DNA of 64,000 bases from VAZQ01 sp036555745 (GCA_036555745.1 DATBKV010000128.1:1-64000), one strand, 5' to 3'; positions 8,449-17,334 are shown, counted from the first letter of the stretch. Notes: generated from the letters alone by a model not told the origin. Numbers and translations: made by a program.

Positions 8449-8802
8449 TCAGCGCAGCGGCCAGGCGAAGCTGAGCTCGTGTCCGTCCGGATCGGTGAGG
8501 TGGAAGAAGCGCTCGCCCCATTCGGCATCGCGCGGCGCGGTGTCGGGGTGATAGCCGGCCGCGACCACGCGCGCGTGCAGCGCATCGAGATCGGAATGGT
8601 AGAAGATGACGCGCCCCCACCACGACCAGGTCCGCTCGGCGGGCTCGGCGACGAGATTGAGATGGCTGCGGCCGGCGCGAAAGCTGGTGAACGCCGCCTC
8701 GGCGCCGCCGTAAATGATCTCGAACCCGAGCAGGCGATAGAACCGCACCGCCCGCGCCATGTCGTGGGTGGCGAGCGTGACGGCATTGATGCTGTCGATC
8801 AT
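8449..8802 (-). CDS. VOC superfamily (glyoxalase/dioxygenase-like) protein
   Basis: 117 residues, one vicinal-oxygen-chelate module. It opens with INAVTLATHDMARAVRFYR and LGFEIIYGG, and closes with FFHLTDPDGHELSFAWPL, the two hallmark segments of single-domain glyoxalase/bleomycin-resistance-like proteins. His and Glu near the end (DGHELSF) are possible metal ligands. Such proteins dimerise to make metal sites; the reaction is not predictable. The start lies only 13 bases after the stop of the small upstream gene, so the two are likely co-transcribed, and the junction contains a TTTTCGGGATCAC fragment of the intergenic repeat. Confidence 0.88.
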   Translation of the reverse strand: MIDSINAVTLATHDMARAVRFYRLLGFEIIYGGAEAAFTSFRAGRSHLNLVAEPAERTWSWWGRVIFYHSDLDALHARVVAAGYHPDTAPRDAEWGERFFHLTDPDGHELSFAWPLR

Positions 8803-8815
8803 CGGATTTTCGGGA

Positions 8816-9016
8816 TCACGTGCCGGGCTTACCGCCGATCGCGCCGTGCGGATGACGCAGGTCGCCCCGCTTGTTGCGCCGGCGCACGTAGTTGATCACC
8901 GCTTCCGGCCGCTCGCTCTTGACCTTGAGGGCGGCGATCAGCGCATCCTCGGCCGGGACCGTCACGCTCATTCGCCTGCCGGCGAGGTTTATGCCAACGG
9001 TGAATTCGAGCATCAT
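8816..9016 (-). CDS. Small conserved-looking protein of unknown function
   Basis: 66 residues from ATG at 9016 (a second ATG follows immediately). The sequence has a beta-strand-like MLEFTVGINLAGRRMSVTV stretch, a helical EDALIAALKVKSERPEAVINYVR segment and a basic Arg/Lys/His-rich tail. It resembles a small cytosolic protein; no family is recognised. It sits directly upstream of the VOC gene on the same strand. The longer open frame upstream translates the intergenic repeat at 9034-9135 and was discarded. Confidence 0.55.
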   Translation of the reverse strand: MMLEFTVGINLAGRRMSVTVPAEDALIAALKVKSERPEAVINYVRRRNKRGDLRHPHGAIGGKPGT

Positions 9017-9033
9017 GACCGTACCCTTGCCTG

Positions 9034-9135
9034 GAGCGGGATGACTTTTCTTGGAATCGTCATCCCGCTCTACCTTAATTCTTGGAGCATGATCTTTTCC
9101 GAAAACCGGTACCCACTTTTCGGGATCATGCTCCA
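9034..9135. repeat. Double palindromic intergenic repeat (copy 2)
   Basis: Same architecture as 1577-1675: arms GAGCGGGATGAC (9034-9045) with complement at 9059-9070, then TGGAGCATGATC (9083-9094) with complement at 9124-9135. The second enclose TTTTCCGAAAACCGGTACCCACTTTTCGG-type core sequence (seen in two pieces). It lies upstream of the small gene at 8816-9016 and downstream of pcm. Confidence 0.88.
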
Positions 9136-9186
9136 GCGGGCGGCGGCGGGGACGCGCGAGCGAGCCCGCGGCACTCGCGCGCGCGC

Positions 9187-9861
9187 TCAACCCGGCTCGG
9201 TTTCCTCGAGCTGAGAGAACCGCACCGGCAGAATCTCCCGCGTCGCCACCCTGCCGTCGGCGTCCTTCTCGACCAGCACGAGCTGCTGCGCGTCGGGCAG
9301 CCCGGCCGGCACCACCATTCTGCCGCCTGCCTTCAATTGGTGGAGCAGCGGCGGCGGAATGAGATCGGGAGCCGCGGTCACGATTACCTTATCGAACGGG
9401 GCAGGCCCCGACCAGCCGTGATAGCCGTTGGCGATCCTGAGCTCGACATTGCTGCAGCCCAGCCGCTGCAGCCGCTGCTTCGCCTGCCGCCCGAGCTCCT
9501 CGATGATCTCGATGCTGTAAACTTTCCGCGCCAGCTGCGCGAGCACAGCGGCCTGATAGCCGAGACCGGTGCCGATCTCGAGCACCGTATCGTCGGCGCG
9601 GATTTCGAGCAGATCGGTCATCAGGGCGACGATGAAGGGCTGCGAGATCGTCTTGTCAAACCCGATCGGCAGCGGCGTATTGGCATAGGCGTAGGGCTGC
9701 AGCTCGACCGGAACGAAGTCATGCCGCGGCACCATGGCCATGGCCGTCATCACGCGCTCGTCGAACGCCGCGCGGCCGGTCAAGCCGCTGGCCTGAAACG
9801 CGCCGGCGGAAATTTCTGCGAGCATCTGCCGGCGCAGGAGCTCGAAATCGTTGGCATGCAT
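9187..9861 (-). CDS. pcm: Protein-L-isoaspartate O-methyltransferase
   Basis: About 224 residues from ATG at 9861, with AGGATGACG upstream; an upstream GTG at 9888 is less likely. The PCMT fold is clear: an N-terminal region with PRHDFVP, the segment ISQPFIVALMTDLL typical of the family, the SAM-binding motif VLEIGTGLGYQAAVLA, and GGRMVVPAG near the C-terminus. It would methylate isoaspartyl residues in damaged proteins in the cytosol to start their repair. It stands alone, with the divergent hydrolase gene 350 bases away. Confidence 0.94.
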   Translation of the reverse strand: MHANDFELLRRQMLAEISAGAFQASGLTGRAAFDERVMTAMAMVPRHDFVPVELQPYAYANTPLPIGFDKTISQPFIVALMTDLLEIRADDTVLEIGTGLGYQAAVLAQLARKVYSIEIIEELGRQAKQRLQRLGCSNVELRIANGYHGWSGPAPFDKVIVTAAPDLIPPPLLHQLKAGGRMVVPAGLPDAQQLVLVEKDADGRVATREILPVRFSQLEETEPG

Positions 9862-10215
9862 CGCGTCATCCTGGGGTGGCCACGACACCGGAACAAGTCG
9901 CCGCGGCGGTTGCGGGTTCCGCCCTCGTGCGCGCCTGCGGCTGCGGCGCCGCGCTCATGCTGCTTTTCATAGCGCGTTTGCACGATTTTGTGCAGGCGAA
10001 GGCTGATCGAGACGGCGCGTGGCGCATCGGCTGCCACGACGGCCGATTACGCCACGCGCAAGTCCCGCCTGCGCCGCTGCTAAGCTCGGGCGGTCCGGCG
10101 CTCGCGCGGGTGTGACCGCCTTCGGCGGCCGGGTGCGACCGACGCTCGGCGCAGGTTTCCTCGCCCGGCGCGCCGACCTATCCTGACACGCCATTGTCGC
10201 ATGGAGGGGAGCCGC
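9862..10215. other. Intergenic region between divergent pcm and hydrolase genes
   Basis: 354 bases. It should hold the promoters of both flanking genes, but no clear -35/-10 pair stands out. The only structure I see is a small CCGCC/GGCGG hairpin at about 10116-10128. A short open frame here has no coding character. Confidence 0.4.
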
Positions 10216-11403
10216 ATGCAGGCCGCGCAGGAGGAGCTGTCGTTCACCTATTTTCCCGAGAACTATCGCTGGTCGCACGGATTGCTGATCGGGCTCAACA
10301 TGGCGCCGTGGGGCGGCGCCGAGATCGGCGAGGTCAATCGCATCGGGCTGCGGCTCAAGCACTGCGTCGGCGACGACGACGCCTGGTTCCGCGAATGGGA
10401 GCGCGAGGCGCGCACCGTGGAGGAGCGTGGCCGCGAGCACATCGCCGACGGCCGCGGCCGGAGCGGCGCGCAGTATCTCCAGCGCGCGAGCGCCTATTAC
10501 CACGTGGGCGAGCGCTTCCTGCAGCCGAAGAGCAAGGACGGGCTCGACGCCTATATGCGCGGGGTCGCCTGTCTGCGCGACGCCGCCGCGCATATGAAGC
10601 GCCCGCGGCTCGAGCACGTGGAAATTCCCTATGAGGGCACCAGCCTTCCCGCCATCTACGTGCATGCCGAGCCCGCCACGGCGACCGGCAAGGTGCCGGC
10701 CATGGTGTTCTTCGACGGGCTCGACGTGACCAAGGAGATCCAATACTTCAAGGGCGTGCCCGACCTGGTCGCGCGCGGCATCGCCTGCCTGATTGTGGAC
10801 GGACCGGGAAACGGCGAGAGCATCCGGTTCCGCAAGCTCTATCTGCATCACGAGACCGAGCGCTACGCCACACCGGCGTGGGAATATCTCGCCGCGCGGC
10901 CGGAGATCGATTCCAAGCGCATCGGCGTGATGGCGATCAGCCTGGGCGGCTACTACGCGCCGCGCGCCGCCGCATTCGAGCCGCGCTACGCCTGCTGCAT
11001 CGCCTGGGGCGCGCAGTGGGATTACGAGAAGATCTGGCGCGCGCGCTTCGAGCGGCTGGCGCGCGCCGATACCCCCGCGCTCTCGGTCGCCTCGCAGCAC
11101 ATCCTGTGGGTGGTGAACGCAACCTCGCAGGAGGAGACCTTGCAGCGACTCGCGCCGTTCAAGCTCGACGGCGTGGTGCAGAAGATCGCCTGCCCCTTCC
11201 TGATGCTGCACGGGGCAGGCGACGAGCAGATCCCGCTCGCCGAGGCGCGCAAATGCTTCGACGCCGTCGGCTCGAAGCGCAAGACCATGAAGGTCTTCAC
11301 CCGCGAGGAAGGCGGCTATCACCACTGCCAGATCGACAACCAGAGCATCTGCTCCGCCTATATGTGGGACTGGCTCGAGCAGGTGCTGCAGCCGGCGCGG
11401 TGA
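10216..11403 (+). CDS. Alpha/beta hydrolase (dipeptidyl-peptidase/pseudooxynicotine-hydrolase-like)
   Basis: 395 residues from ATG at 10216; GGAGGGGA seven bases upstream decides this start over the ATG at 10201. An N-terminal helical region of about 120 residues precedes an alpha/beta-hydrolase core: PAMVFFDGLDVTKE, DGPGNGES, the nucleophile elbow AISLGGYYAPR (Ser in A-x-S-x-G), and LMLHGAGDEQIP with the likely acidic residue; a conserved His lies in GGYHHCQ. The layout resembles 2,6-dihydroxypseudooxynicotine hydrolase and related C-C or ester hydrolases. The substrate is unknown. It converges with the CnbZ-like gene. Confidence 0.85.
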   Translation: MQAAQEELSFTYFPENYRWSHGLLIGLNMAPWGGAEIGEVNRIGLRLKHCVGDDDAWFREWEREARTVEERGREHIADGRGRSGAQYLQRASAYYHVGERFLQPKSKDGLDAYMRGVACLRDAAAHMKRPRLEHVEIPYEGTSLPAIYVHAEPATATGKVPAMVFFDGLDVTKEIQYFKGVPDLVARGIACLIVDGPGNGESIRFRKLYLHHETERYATPAWEYLAARPEIDSKRIGVMAISLGGYYAPRAAAFEPRYACCIAWGAQWDYEKIWRARFERLARADTPALSVASQHILWVVNATSQEETLQRLAPFKLDGVVQKIACPFLMLHGAGDEQIPLAEARKCFDAVGSKRKTMKVFTREEGGYHHCQIDNQSICSAYMWDWLEQVLQPAR

Positions 11404-11497
11404 TCACTCGCGCCATCGGCTCATTCCACGGGCCGCAGCTCGTGGCGGGACGGGTCCCCGCAGCGGGGGGCGACAGCGGAGTGTGATGCCGCGGGCG

Positions 11498-12244
11498 CTA
11501 GACCACCCGTTCGCGGCCCACCGCGCGGCAGTCCATCTCGTATTCGAGCTGGCGCACCGGCGGGCGGGCGTAATGCCAGGTGAGGCCGGCACGAGCCGCG
11601 CCGCGGCGCACGATCTCGTCGGCCAGAAACGGATGCAGGTCCTGCACCGTGTAGACCTGGGTGGCGGTGGTGTCGGCCCAGCCGAAGCCGAGCGCAGCGA
11701 GCCGGCGCTCCATCTCGCCCAGCACGTAGCGCGCCTTCTCGCGCATGGCGTCCGGCGTGGTTTCGCCGTGCCGGATGGTTCGCTCGCGGTAGCTCGCGCC
11801 GCCTTCGCGCGCCTCCGCGCCGCCCGCGATCACGAAGCTCGGCGCCGCCTCGTCAGCGGCAAGCGTGAAACAGAACGCGTGGAACGAGGGCTCGCCTGGC
11901 GGATCGACTGCCGGACACACATTGCTGCGCGCTACCGGGTTCACCTTCCCGTCGAACAAGCCCCACTTCTGGAGCGTGACCACGTAGACCTCGTTGAACG
12001 CGCGAAAGCCCTCCTCGCTGAAGGGAGCGGGCGAGCGCAATTCGCAGCCACAGAATGAGGTGAGCGGACGGCCAGCCGCGCCGATGATCTCTTCGATGCG
12101 GGCGAAGCCTTGCGCGAGCGGCACGGGGTTCCTGAAGCGGACGCGCTTGATCGCATGACCCGGCAGCGCCGCGGCGCCGGCGGAATACTGGAACACGCTC
12201 GGCAGGAAGCGGTAGCCACCCTGGGCAAAGTCGACTGCTTGCAT
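11498..12244 (-). CDS. CnbZ-like / RidA-like protein (possible 2-aminomuconate deaminase relative)
   Basis: 248 residues with GGGAGA upstream of ATG at 12244. It opens with GGYRFLPSVFQYSAGAAALPG and contains ELRSPAPFSEEGFRAFNEVYV, features I associate with the 2-amino-5-chloromuconate deaminase CnbZ group; this is from memory. The C-terminal third (GWADTTATQVYTVQDLHPFLADEI, then RPPVRQLEYEMDCR) looks like the RidA/YjgF pattern of deaminases. If so, it would hydrolyse an enamine or imine in an aromatic-amine or nitroaromatic breakdown route. No partner aromatic dioxygenase is adjacent, so substrate is uncertain. Confidence 0.6.
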   Translation of the reverse strand: MQAVDFAQGGYRFLPSVFQYSAGAAALPGHAIKRVRFRNPVPLAQGFARIEEIIGAAGRPLTSFCGCELRSPAPFSEEGFRAFNEVYVVTLQKWGLFDGKVNPVARSNVCPAVDPPGEPSFHAFCFTLAADEAAPSFVIAGGAEAREGGASYRERTIRHGETTPDAMREKARYVLGEMERRLAALGFGWADTTATQVYTVQDLHPFLADEIVRRGAARAGLTWHYARPPVRQLEYEMDCRAVGRERVV

Positions 12245-12547
12245 GATGTTCTCCCACGGCCGCCGCGGTTGCGAGGGAACGTCCTCGATCGCGACAAGGG
12301 ACGAAAACGGCGTAATTCATGGAACAAACGCGCTTGGTGCAGAGAAGCCGCAGCGATCCCGCCTTGGCAGGCTAGCCGCAGCGCCGCACAAGACATCGTG
12401 TTCACGAGGCAGTTGCCTTGCGGCGAGTGTGCCTATAGCAGCGGTGGTCGATCAAGCCCGCAGAAGCGCGCCCCGTCCCTCGGCGCAATACGCAGCTCCG
12501 CCGGCGGGGAGGCGGATGGTCCTGTTGCGATTTGCTGGGGTGCCGGC
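12245..12547. other. Intergenic region between divergent genes
   Basis: 303 bases between the CnbZ-like gene (leftward) and the acetyltransferase fusion (rightward). It must carry both promoters. No palindrome, repeat or RNA gene is evident. Confidence 0.35.
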
Positions 12548-13990
12548 ATGAAGAAGCCTTCGGTCTCTCGTTCGTCCGAGCTCGAGCTCGTGCTCGAGCC
12601 GCAACGCGGCGAGCTCGTGCGCGCCTTCGTGCGCGAGGCCACGCTCGCCGAAAGCGCCCCGGCCGCCGCGGCAAGCCTGCTCGCCAACGACGCCGCCGAG
12701 CTTTGGCAGGCGCTCTGCACGCCCGGATCGGGCCGCGAGCGCGTCCGCGTCGTCGCGCTGTGCTCGCAGCGCGAGGTCAAGGCCCGCATCCTGCTGCACG
12801 GCTATTCGCGCTTTGCCAATATCGCGGCATCGCTCGCCGGCCTGACCGCCCGCGACGGCGGCATTGCCTGGCACGAGCACGGGATCGACGGCTGGGAGGT
12901 CAGCCTGCACCGCAGCCTGGCGGCGGCGCCCCGGAGCGTCATGGCGCTCGAGCAATCTCCGCCACAGGCGCCGCCCACGTCGCCGCACGCGGCGGGCGAT
13001 TACGTCGTCGACCTGCCGCAGCAGAAGGACGCCGCGGCGATCGCCCGCTGCTTTCTCGAGGTCTACGGCCATCACTATGTGCACTCGGAGGTGTTCTCCA
13101 CGCGCCGCTACTGGGAGAAGGTCGAGACCGGCGAGCTCATTCCGGCGGTGGCGCGGAACGGCGACGGCGAAGTGGTCGGCCACGTCGCGCTCGAGCGCGA
13201 GCTGGGCATGCTGGTGGCCGAGCGCGGGGAGGCCGTCGTGCTGCCGGCGCATCGCGGCCACGGCCTGCTCGAGCGCATGACCGCCCGCCTGCGCGAGGAA
13301 GCGCCCAGGCACGATCTGCATGGAATTTACGCGGAGCCGCTCACCATCCATACCTTCTCGCAGCGCAACGACGAGCGCGCCGGCATGCCGGTCTGCGCCG
13401 TGCTGCTGGGCGCCAATCCCGAGGATTTCCGGCCCAAAGGCCTGCCCTGCCCCACTGCGGGGCAGCGCCAGAGCTACCTGCGCACGTTCCGCTTCGTGGG
13501 ACGGCCCCCCGCGCGCACGATCCAGGCGCCGGCGCCCTATCGCGACATTCTGCTCAAGCTCTACGCCAAGCTCGACGTCGCAGTGTCGGTGGCCGTCGCG
13601 GCGGCTCAGCCGGCGGCCGATTCCCGCACCGGCATCAAGGTGAACGATCGCGGCTACGGGACGATCTCGTTCGAGCGTATCGGCCCCAACGCGGCGATCG
13701 AGCTCGCCCAGGCGCTGCGCGACGTGCGGGCGCTGGGGGCGAAATCGGTCCAGCTTTCCGCCCGGATCGACGATCCCGGCCTTGCGCTGTTGAGCGATGC
13801 CGCCCGCGCGCTCGGCTTTTTCTTCTGCGGCCTGGGCCCGGCCTTCGCCGGCGGCGCCGACACCTTCCTGCTGCAGTCGCTCAGCGAGCCGCTGGACACC
13901 GGCAAACTCCAGCTTTTCACGGATCTGGCGAAGGAGCTCGTCGCCTTCATCGATCGCGATCGCGCCGCCGTGGCACCCAGGACACAGTAG
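12548..13990 (+). CDS. Two-part protein: N-terminal ATPase/anti-sigma-like region and GNAT acetyltransferase
   Basis: 480 residues. Residues about 1-140 have an unassigned helical region reminiscent of regulatory histidine-kinase-like ATPase proteins (KARILLHGYSRFANIAASLAG, then GWEVSLHR), a tentative reading. Residues about 150-300 look like a GNAT acetyltransferase: a substrate segment with ARCFLEVYGHHYVHSEVFS, a strand GEVVGHVALERE, and the acetyl-CoA loop-like VLPAHRGHGLLERMTARL. The C-terminal 180 residues form another alpha/beta region (GYGTISFERIGPNAAIELAQAL, FFFCGLGPAFAGGADTFLLQ), possibly a degenerate second GNAT. The ATG at 12548 is chosen as the first methionine past low-quality upstream sequence. 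Substrate unknown. Confidence 0.65.
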   Translation: MKKPSVSRSSELELVLEPQRGELVRAFVREATLAESAPAAAASLLANDAAELWQALCTPGSGRERVRVVALCSQREVKARILLHGYSRFANIAASLAGLTARDGGIAWHEHGIDGWEVSLHRSLAAAPRSVMALEQSPPQAPPTSPHAAGDYVVDLPQQKDAAAIARCFLEVYGHHYVHSEVFSTRRYWEKVETGELIPAVARNGDGEVVGHVALERELGMLVAERGEAVVLPAHRGHGLLERMTARLREEAPRHDLHGIYAEPLTIHTFSQRNDERAGMPVCAVLLGANPEDFRPKGLPCPTAGQRQSYLRTFRFVGRPPARTIQAPAPYRDILLKLYAKLDVAVSVAVAAAQPAADSRTGIKVNDRGYGTISFERIGPNAAIELAQALRDVRALGAKSVQLSARIDDPGLALLSDAARALGFFFCGLGPAFAGGADTFLLQSLSEPLDTGKLQLFTDLAKELVAFIDRDRAAVAPRTQ

Positions 13991-14211
13991 CGAGACGTAT
14001 TCCTCTGCGATCGCGCCACGATATGGTGTGATCCGCTTCGCTGTGGCATGCTGAATCAGCTGCCGCGACGGGGCGCGGCAGTCGTGGACTACGGTCGGTC
14101 GGCGTGATACGTGGACGTCTCCATCCCGCTCCTGCCGGCGTGCCCACGCGCGGTTCTGCGTTTCTTCCATCCATCGGCTTGATGCATCGGCGCCTCAGCG
14201 TGTAGCCCGAA

Positions 14212-16230
14212 ATGGTTGCTCTTGCTCATCTGCTCGGGTTCCGCGCGGCCAAGCCGGCGAGCCAGTCGCTGCCGGCGGTGACCCCGCCAGGCGTGGTCGC
14301 CGGCGACTTCGAATCGGCGGCGGGCGCCGGGCATTTCAGCAGTCGACAGATCGCTGCTCTGTTCGGCGTGCTCGCGGCCATCGCCTCGATTCCGATCCTG
14401 CTCTACCCCTGGGCGCCGCTCGGCGACTACATCAATCACCTGGCCCGCATGCACGTGATCGCCACCATCGATCGCGACCCGGATCTCGCGCTGTTCTACG
14501 AGATACGCTGGCAGGTCATCCCGAACCTGACGATGGATTTGATCGTTCCGACCCTCGAGCGGTTGATGAACGTCTACCTCGCCGGACAGATCTACACGAT
14601 CATGACTTTCGTGCTGATCCTGTCCGGGACGCTGGCGCTCAACCGCCAGCTCTACGGCCGCTGGTCGGTATTGCCGCTCATTGCCTTCCCGCTCCTCTAC
14701 AATTTCGTCTTCCTCGTCGGGACGATGAACTATCTGTTCGGCATCGGGGTGGCCCTGTGGGCACTGGCGGCATGGGCGGCACTGCGCGAGCGCGCGCTCG
14801 TCGTGCGGCTGGCGGTCTCGACGCTGTTCGTCTTCGGGCTGTTCTTCTGCCACCTGTACGCGGTCGGGGTCTATGGGCTCGGCCTGCTCGCATTCGAGCT
14901 GTGGCGGCTGATGACCTTGTGGCCAGGCAAGCGCTCGCCCTCGGAGCATGCCGCAAGCCGCCGGCTGCCGCCGCTGCTCGATTTCGTCGCCAGCGGGTTG
15001 CCGTTCCTGCCGGTGCTGCCGCTGCTGCTGATGAGCCCGACCTGGACGCTGCGCTGGGACTTCACCTGGGAGCTGCACGGCAAAATCAAGGGTCTGCTGT
15101 TCGCCATCGAGGTCTATTCGCACGCCGCGACCGTGTTCCTGGCCGCGGTGGTCGCGATCGCCGGCGCCCTCGCCATCCGCCATCGCGCGCTGCGGTTTCA
15201 TCCTTTCGGCTGGCTGCTGCTCGCGGTCGGCGGGGCCACCTATCTGGTGCTCCCGCGCGTGCTGTTCGACACCTACATGGCCGACCAGCGGCTGCCGATC
15301 GCGCTCGCGTTCATGATCATCGCCTGCACGCACCTCGACCTGCGCGACGATTTCGTGCGCCGCGGCTTTGCCACCGTGCTCGTGCTGCTGCTGGCGGTGC
15401 GCGCGCTCGAGGTGCAGAGCGTCTGGCGCGAGCTGTCGCGCGGCACCGCCTCGTTCGGCGAATCGGTCCGCCAGATCGACCGCGGCTCCAAGGTGCTGGT
15501 GGCCTATGCCGATCCCGACAGCGGCGACAACGCGCGCGAGCTCTGGCTCCTGCACGCCGCCTGCCTGGCGATCATCGAGCGCTCGGCGCTGGTCACCACC
15601 GCCTTCACGGTGCTCGGCAAGCAGGTGATGCACGTGCGTCCATATTATCGCGACCGCGTCGACACCGAGGACGGGACGCCGCCATCGGTGAAACAGCTGC
15701 TGCAGTCCGCGAAGCAGACCGACGAAGACGATCCCGAAGATGAACCGCCCTACTGGTCGCGCTGGAGCCAGGACTACGACTATCTGTACGTGCTGTTCAC
15801 CGATCCAGACTACGTCAATCCCGATCCGCTGCGGCTCGAGCCGCTCTATGCCGGCGAGCGCTTCGTTCTCTACCGCATCCTGCGGCCGCAGTTGGCGCGC
15901 GCGGCGCAATCGCAGGCCACCTCCGCGTCCGCGCACCGGTTTGCCAGCGCGGCCGTCCCTCGTCTCGGGCTGTTGCAGCGGGCACGTCTCGCGGCCGCCA
16001 CGCAGGCGAGCCGGCCGCCGGCGGTGCCCACCGCCAAACCCGCGGCCGTCGCCCGACTGCGGCCTGCGGTGCGCGAGCCTCTCCTGGTAAGGTCGGCGCA
16101 CATGACGCGGGCGGACCGGCTGCTGCGGCTTTCGGTATCGTCGCCCTCGCGCAAGGCCCTGCGATACTCCGGCCGGCCACGGCCGGTGCGGCGCCACGGC
16201 GTGCGCAGCGCGAGCGAGCGTGGCGTGTAA
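14212..16230 (+). CDS. Large multi-pass membrane protein, possibly GT-C glycosyltransferase-like
   Basis: 672 residues. About residues 45-400 hold some nine to ten hydrophobic segments. The first periplasmic loop after TM1 contains PWAPLGDYINHLARMHVI, with an acidic residue just after the first helix as in GT-C polyprenyl-sugar transferases; this is a suggestion only. After about residue 400 the protein is soluble, with an acidic stretch (DEDDPEDEPPYWSRW) and a final 110-residue Arg/Ala-rich low-complexity tail that could be unstructured. No glycan-synthesis genes are adjacent. I do not recognise a named family. Confidence 0.75.
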   Translation: MVALAHLLGFRAAKPASQSLPAVTPPGVVAGDFESAAGAGHFSSRQIAALFGVLAAIASIPILLYPWAPLGDYINHLARMHVIATIDRDPDLALFYEIRWQVIPNLTMDLIVPTLERLMNVYLAGQIYTIMTFVLILSGTLALNRQLYGRWSVLPLIAFPLLYNFVFLVGTMNYLFGIGVALWALAAWAALRERALVVRLAVSTLFVFGLFFCHLYAVGVYGLGLLAFELWRLMTLWPGKRSPSEHAASRRLPPLLDFVASGLPFLPVLPLLLMSPTWTLRWDFTWELHGKIKGLLFAIEVYSHAATVFLAAVVAIAGALAIRHRALRFHPFGWLLLAVGGATYLVLPRVLFDTYMADQRLPIALAFMIIACTHLDLRDDFVRRGFATVLVLLLAVRALEVQSVWRELSRGTASFGESVRQIDRGSKVLVAYADPDSGDNARELWLLHAACLAIIERSALVTTAFTVLGKQVMHVRPYYRDRVDTEDGTPPSVKQLLQSAKQTDEDDPEDEPPYWSRWSQDYDYLYVLFTDPDYVNPDPLRLEPLYAGERFVLYRILRPQLARAAQSQATSASAHRFASAAVPRLGLLQRARLAAATQASRPPAVPTAKPAAVARLRPAVREPLLVRSAHMTRADRLLRLSVSSPSRKALRYSGRPRPVRRHGVRSASERGV

Positions 16231-16280
16231 TCCGGATCTCGGGATCCCTCGAGCGAGCCGACGCCCGCAAATTCAGCGCA

Positions 16281-16880
16281 TCAGCGCCAGCGCCGGATCA
16301 GCGGACCATCGCGGCCATAGACCGGGTCGGCCTTGGGCGGCGGCACCCGCGCGATCGCCGCCAGGGCGCGATCATGCTCGTCGCGCGAGGCGCGGAACTC
16401 CTCGTATTGTCCCGACGGCGGATAGGCGCCGACCACGAGCAGGTCCTTGCTGGCGGAGAGCCGGCGATGGCCGGTGCCCGCGGGCAGGATGACGACGTCG
16501 CCCGCCTTGACCTCGATTTCGCGGCCCTTGGCTCCGCCGAACTGCACGCGCGCATGGCCACGCGCGATTCCCAGCACCTCGTGGGTGCGGGGATGATAGT
16601 GCACGTAATCGTAGATGCCGTCACGCCAGCTGTCGCCCCAGCCGTTGCGCTCGAACAGCTGCTCGAAGATGGCGGCGGGATCGAACGAATCGACCAGCCG
16701 CACGGGGCTGCGATACAAGATCAGCGGCCATTTCGGATGGTTGGGCACCAAGCCGTCGTCCTTGAAGCGGCAGGCGTGGGCTTTTCGCGGACGCACGAGC
16801 CGGTCGAGATCGCGCTCGCTCGGCCGGCCCCGGCCGGTTACCTGCTCCATCGTTTTCTTGACGCTCTCGATCAGGGACAT
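16281..16880 (-). CDS. Cupin domain protein (YjlB-like)
   Basis: 199 residues from ATG at 16880. Residues about 85-165 contain a single cupin: YDYVHYHPRTHEVLGIARGHARVQFGG supplies motif 1 (two His, one Glu) and AGDVVILPAGTGHRR motif 2 with its His. The N-terminal part has PNHPKWPLILYRSP, as in YjlB-type cupins. Metal binding is expected; the reaction is unknown. An in-frame extension to 17111 overlaps the small membrane-peptide gene on the other strand and was rejected. Confidence 0.85.
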   Translation of the reverse strand: MSLIESVKKTMEQVTGRGRPSERDLDRLVRPRKAHACRFKDDGLVPNHPKWPLILYRSPVRLVDSFDPAAIFEQLFERNGWGDSWRDGIYDYVHYHPRTHEVLGIARGHARVQFGGAKGREIEVKAGDVVILPAGTGHRRLSASKDLLVVGAYPPSGQYEEFRASRDEHDRALAAIARVPPPKADPVYGRDGPLIRRWR

Positions 16881-17055
16881 GGCTTGTGCTCTCGGGCCCC
16901 CGGCAATAACCGCGTGCTGGCGGCGCTGGTTCCGGCCGGCATTGGCCGCCGGCACGCGCTTATTCCGCGCGGGCTCGAGCGCGCGGCCCGGACCCCGGCG
17001 TATTGAACCGAAGCCCACGCTCGCGCGACTAAATCTCAGGGTGCTGGAGGGTGCT

Positions 17056-17145
17056 ATGAGCGAGCGTCGGATTACCCAGTTGTTCGGCCTGATCCTGGGC
17101 GGCATATTCACTTTCAGCCTGGTCTTGAGCGCCCTCGCGCATTAA
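17056..17145 (+). CDS. 29-residue single-pass membrane peptide
   Basis: A short gene with a strong Shine-Dalgarno (CTGGAGG, five bases before ATG). The peptide MSERRITQLFGLILGG-like N-terminus has two arginines, then one uninterrupted hydrophobic helix to the C-terminal LSALAH. This is the pattern of real small inner-membrane proteins; I recall similar RRITQLFGL-type peptides in Bradyrhizobium-like genomes, unverified. A GC-rich hairpin (TCCGCC/GGCGGA) begins about ten bases after the stop. Its function is unknown. Confidence 0.6.
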   Translation: MSERRITQLFGLILGGIFTFSLVLSALAH

Positions 17146-17334
17146 ATCGCCTCCGCCCTCCGGGCGGACTTTGGCGAGGGGGCGATTTCTCCGGTTTCTC
17201 GAGCCGTTCTAGCGCCGGCGCGAAATCAACCTTCGCCCGACCCCGCAAGGGTCGCCGCCGCAGCCGCCTTGAGGCCGTGGGCCGGCGGGCCGTGAGCTCG
17301 ACCCGGCCTGCGGATCGTTCTCGCAAGTGGACCG

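Noticed and set aside
9876..10115. 79-codon frame upstream of the hydrolase gene
   Set aside because: No ribosome site, no motifs, runs antisense into the start of pcm.
12452..14170. Long minus-strand frame opposite the acetyltransferase fusion
   Set aside because: Arg/Gly-rich shadow without motifs or ribosome site; the plus-strand gene has GNAT features.
14089..16197. Long reading frame on the minus strand opposite the membrane-protein gene (over 700 codons)
   Set aside because: It is a shadow of a GC-rich gene: composition is Arg/Gln/Glu/His-rich without domains, while the plus-strand protein has clear membrane helices.
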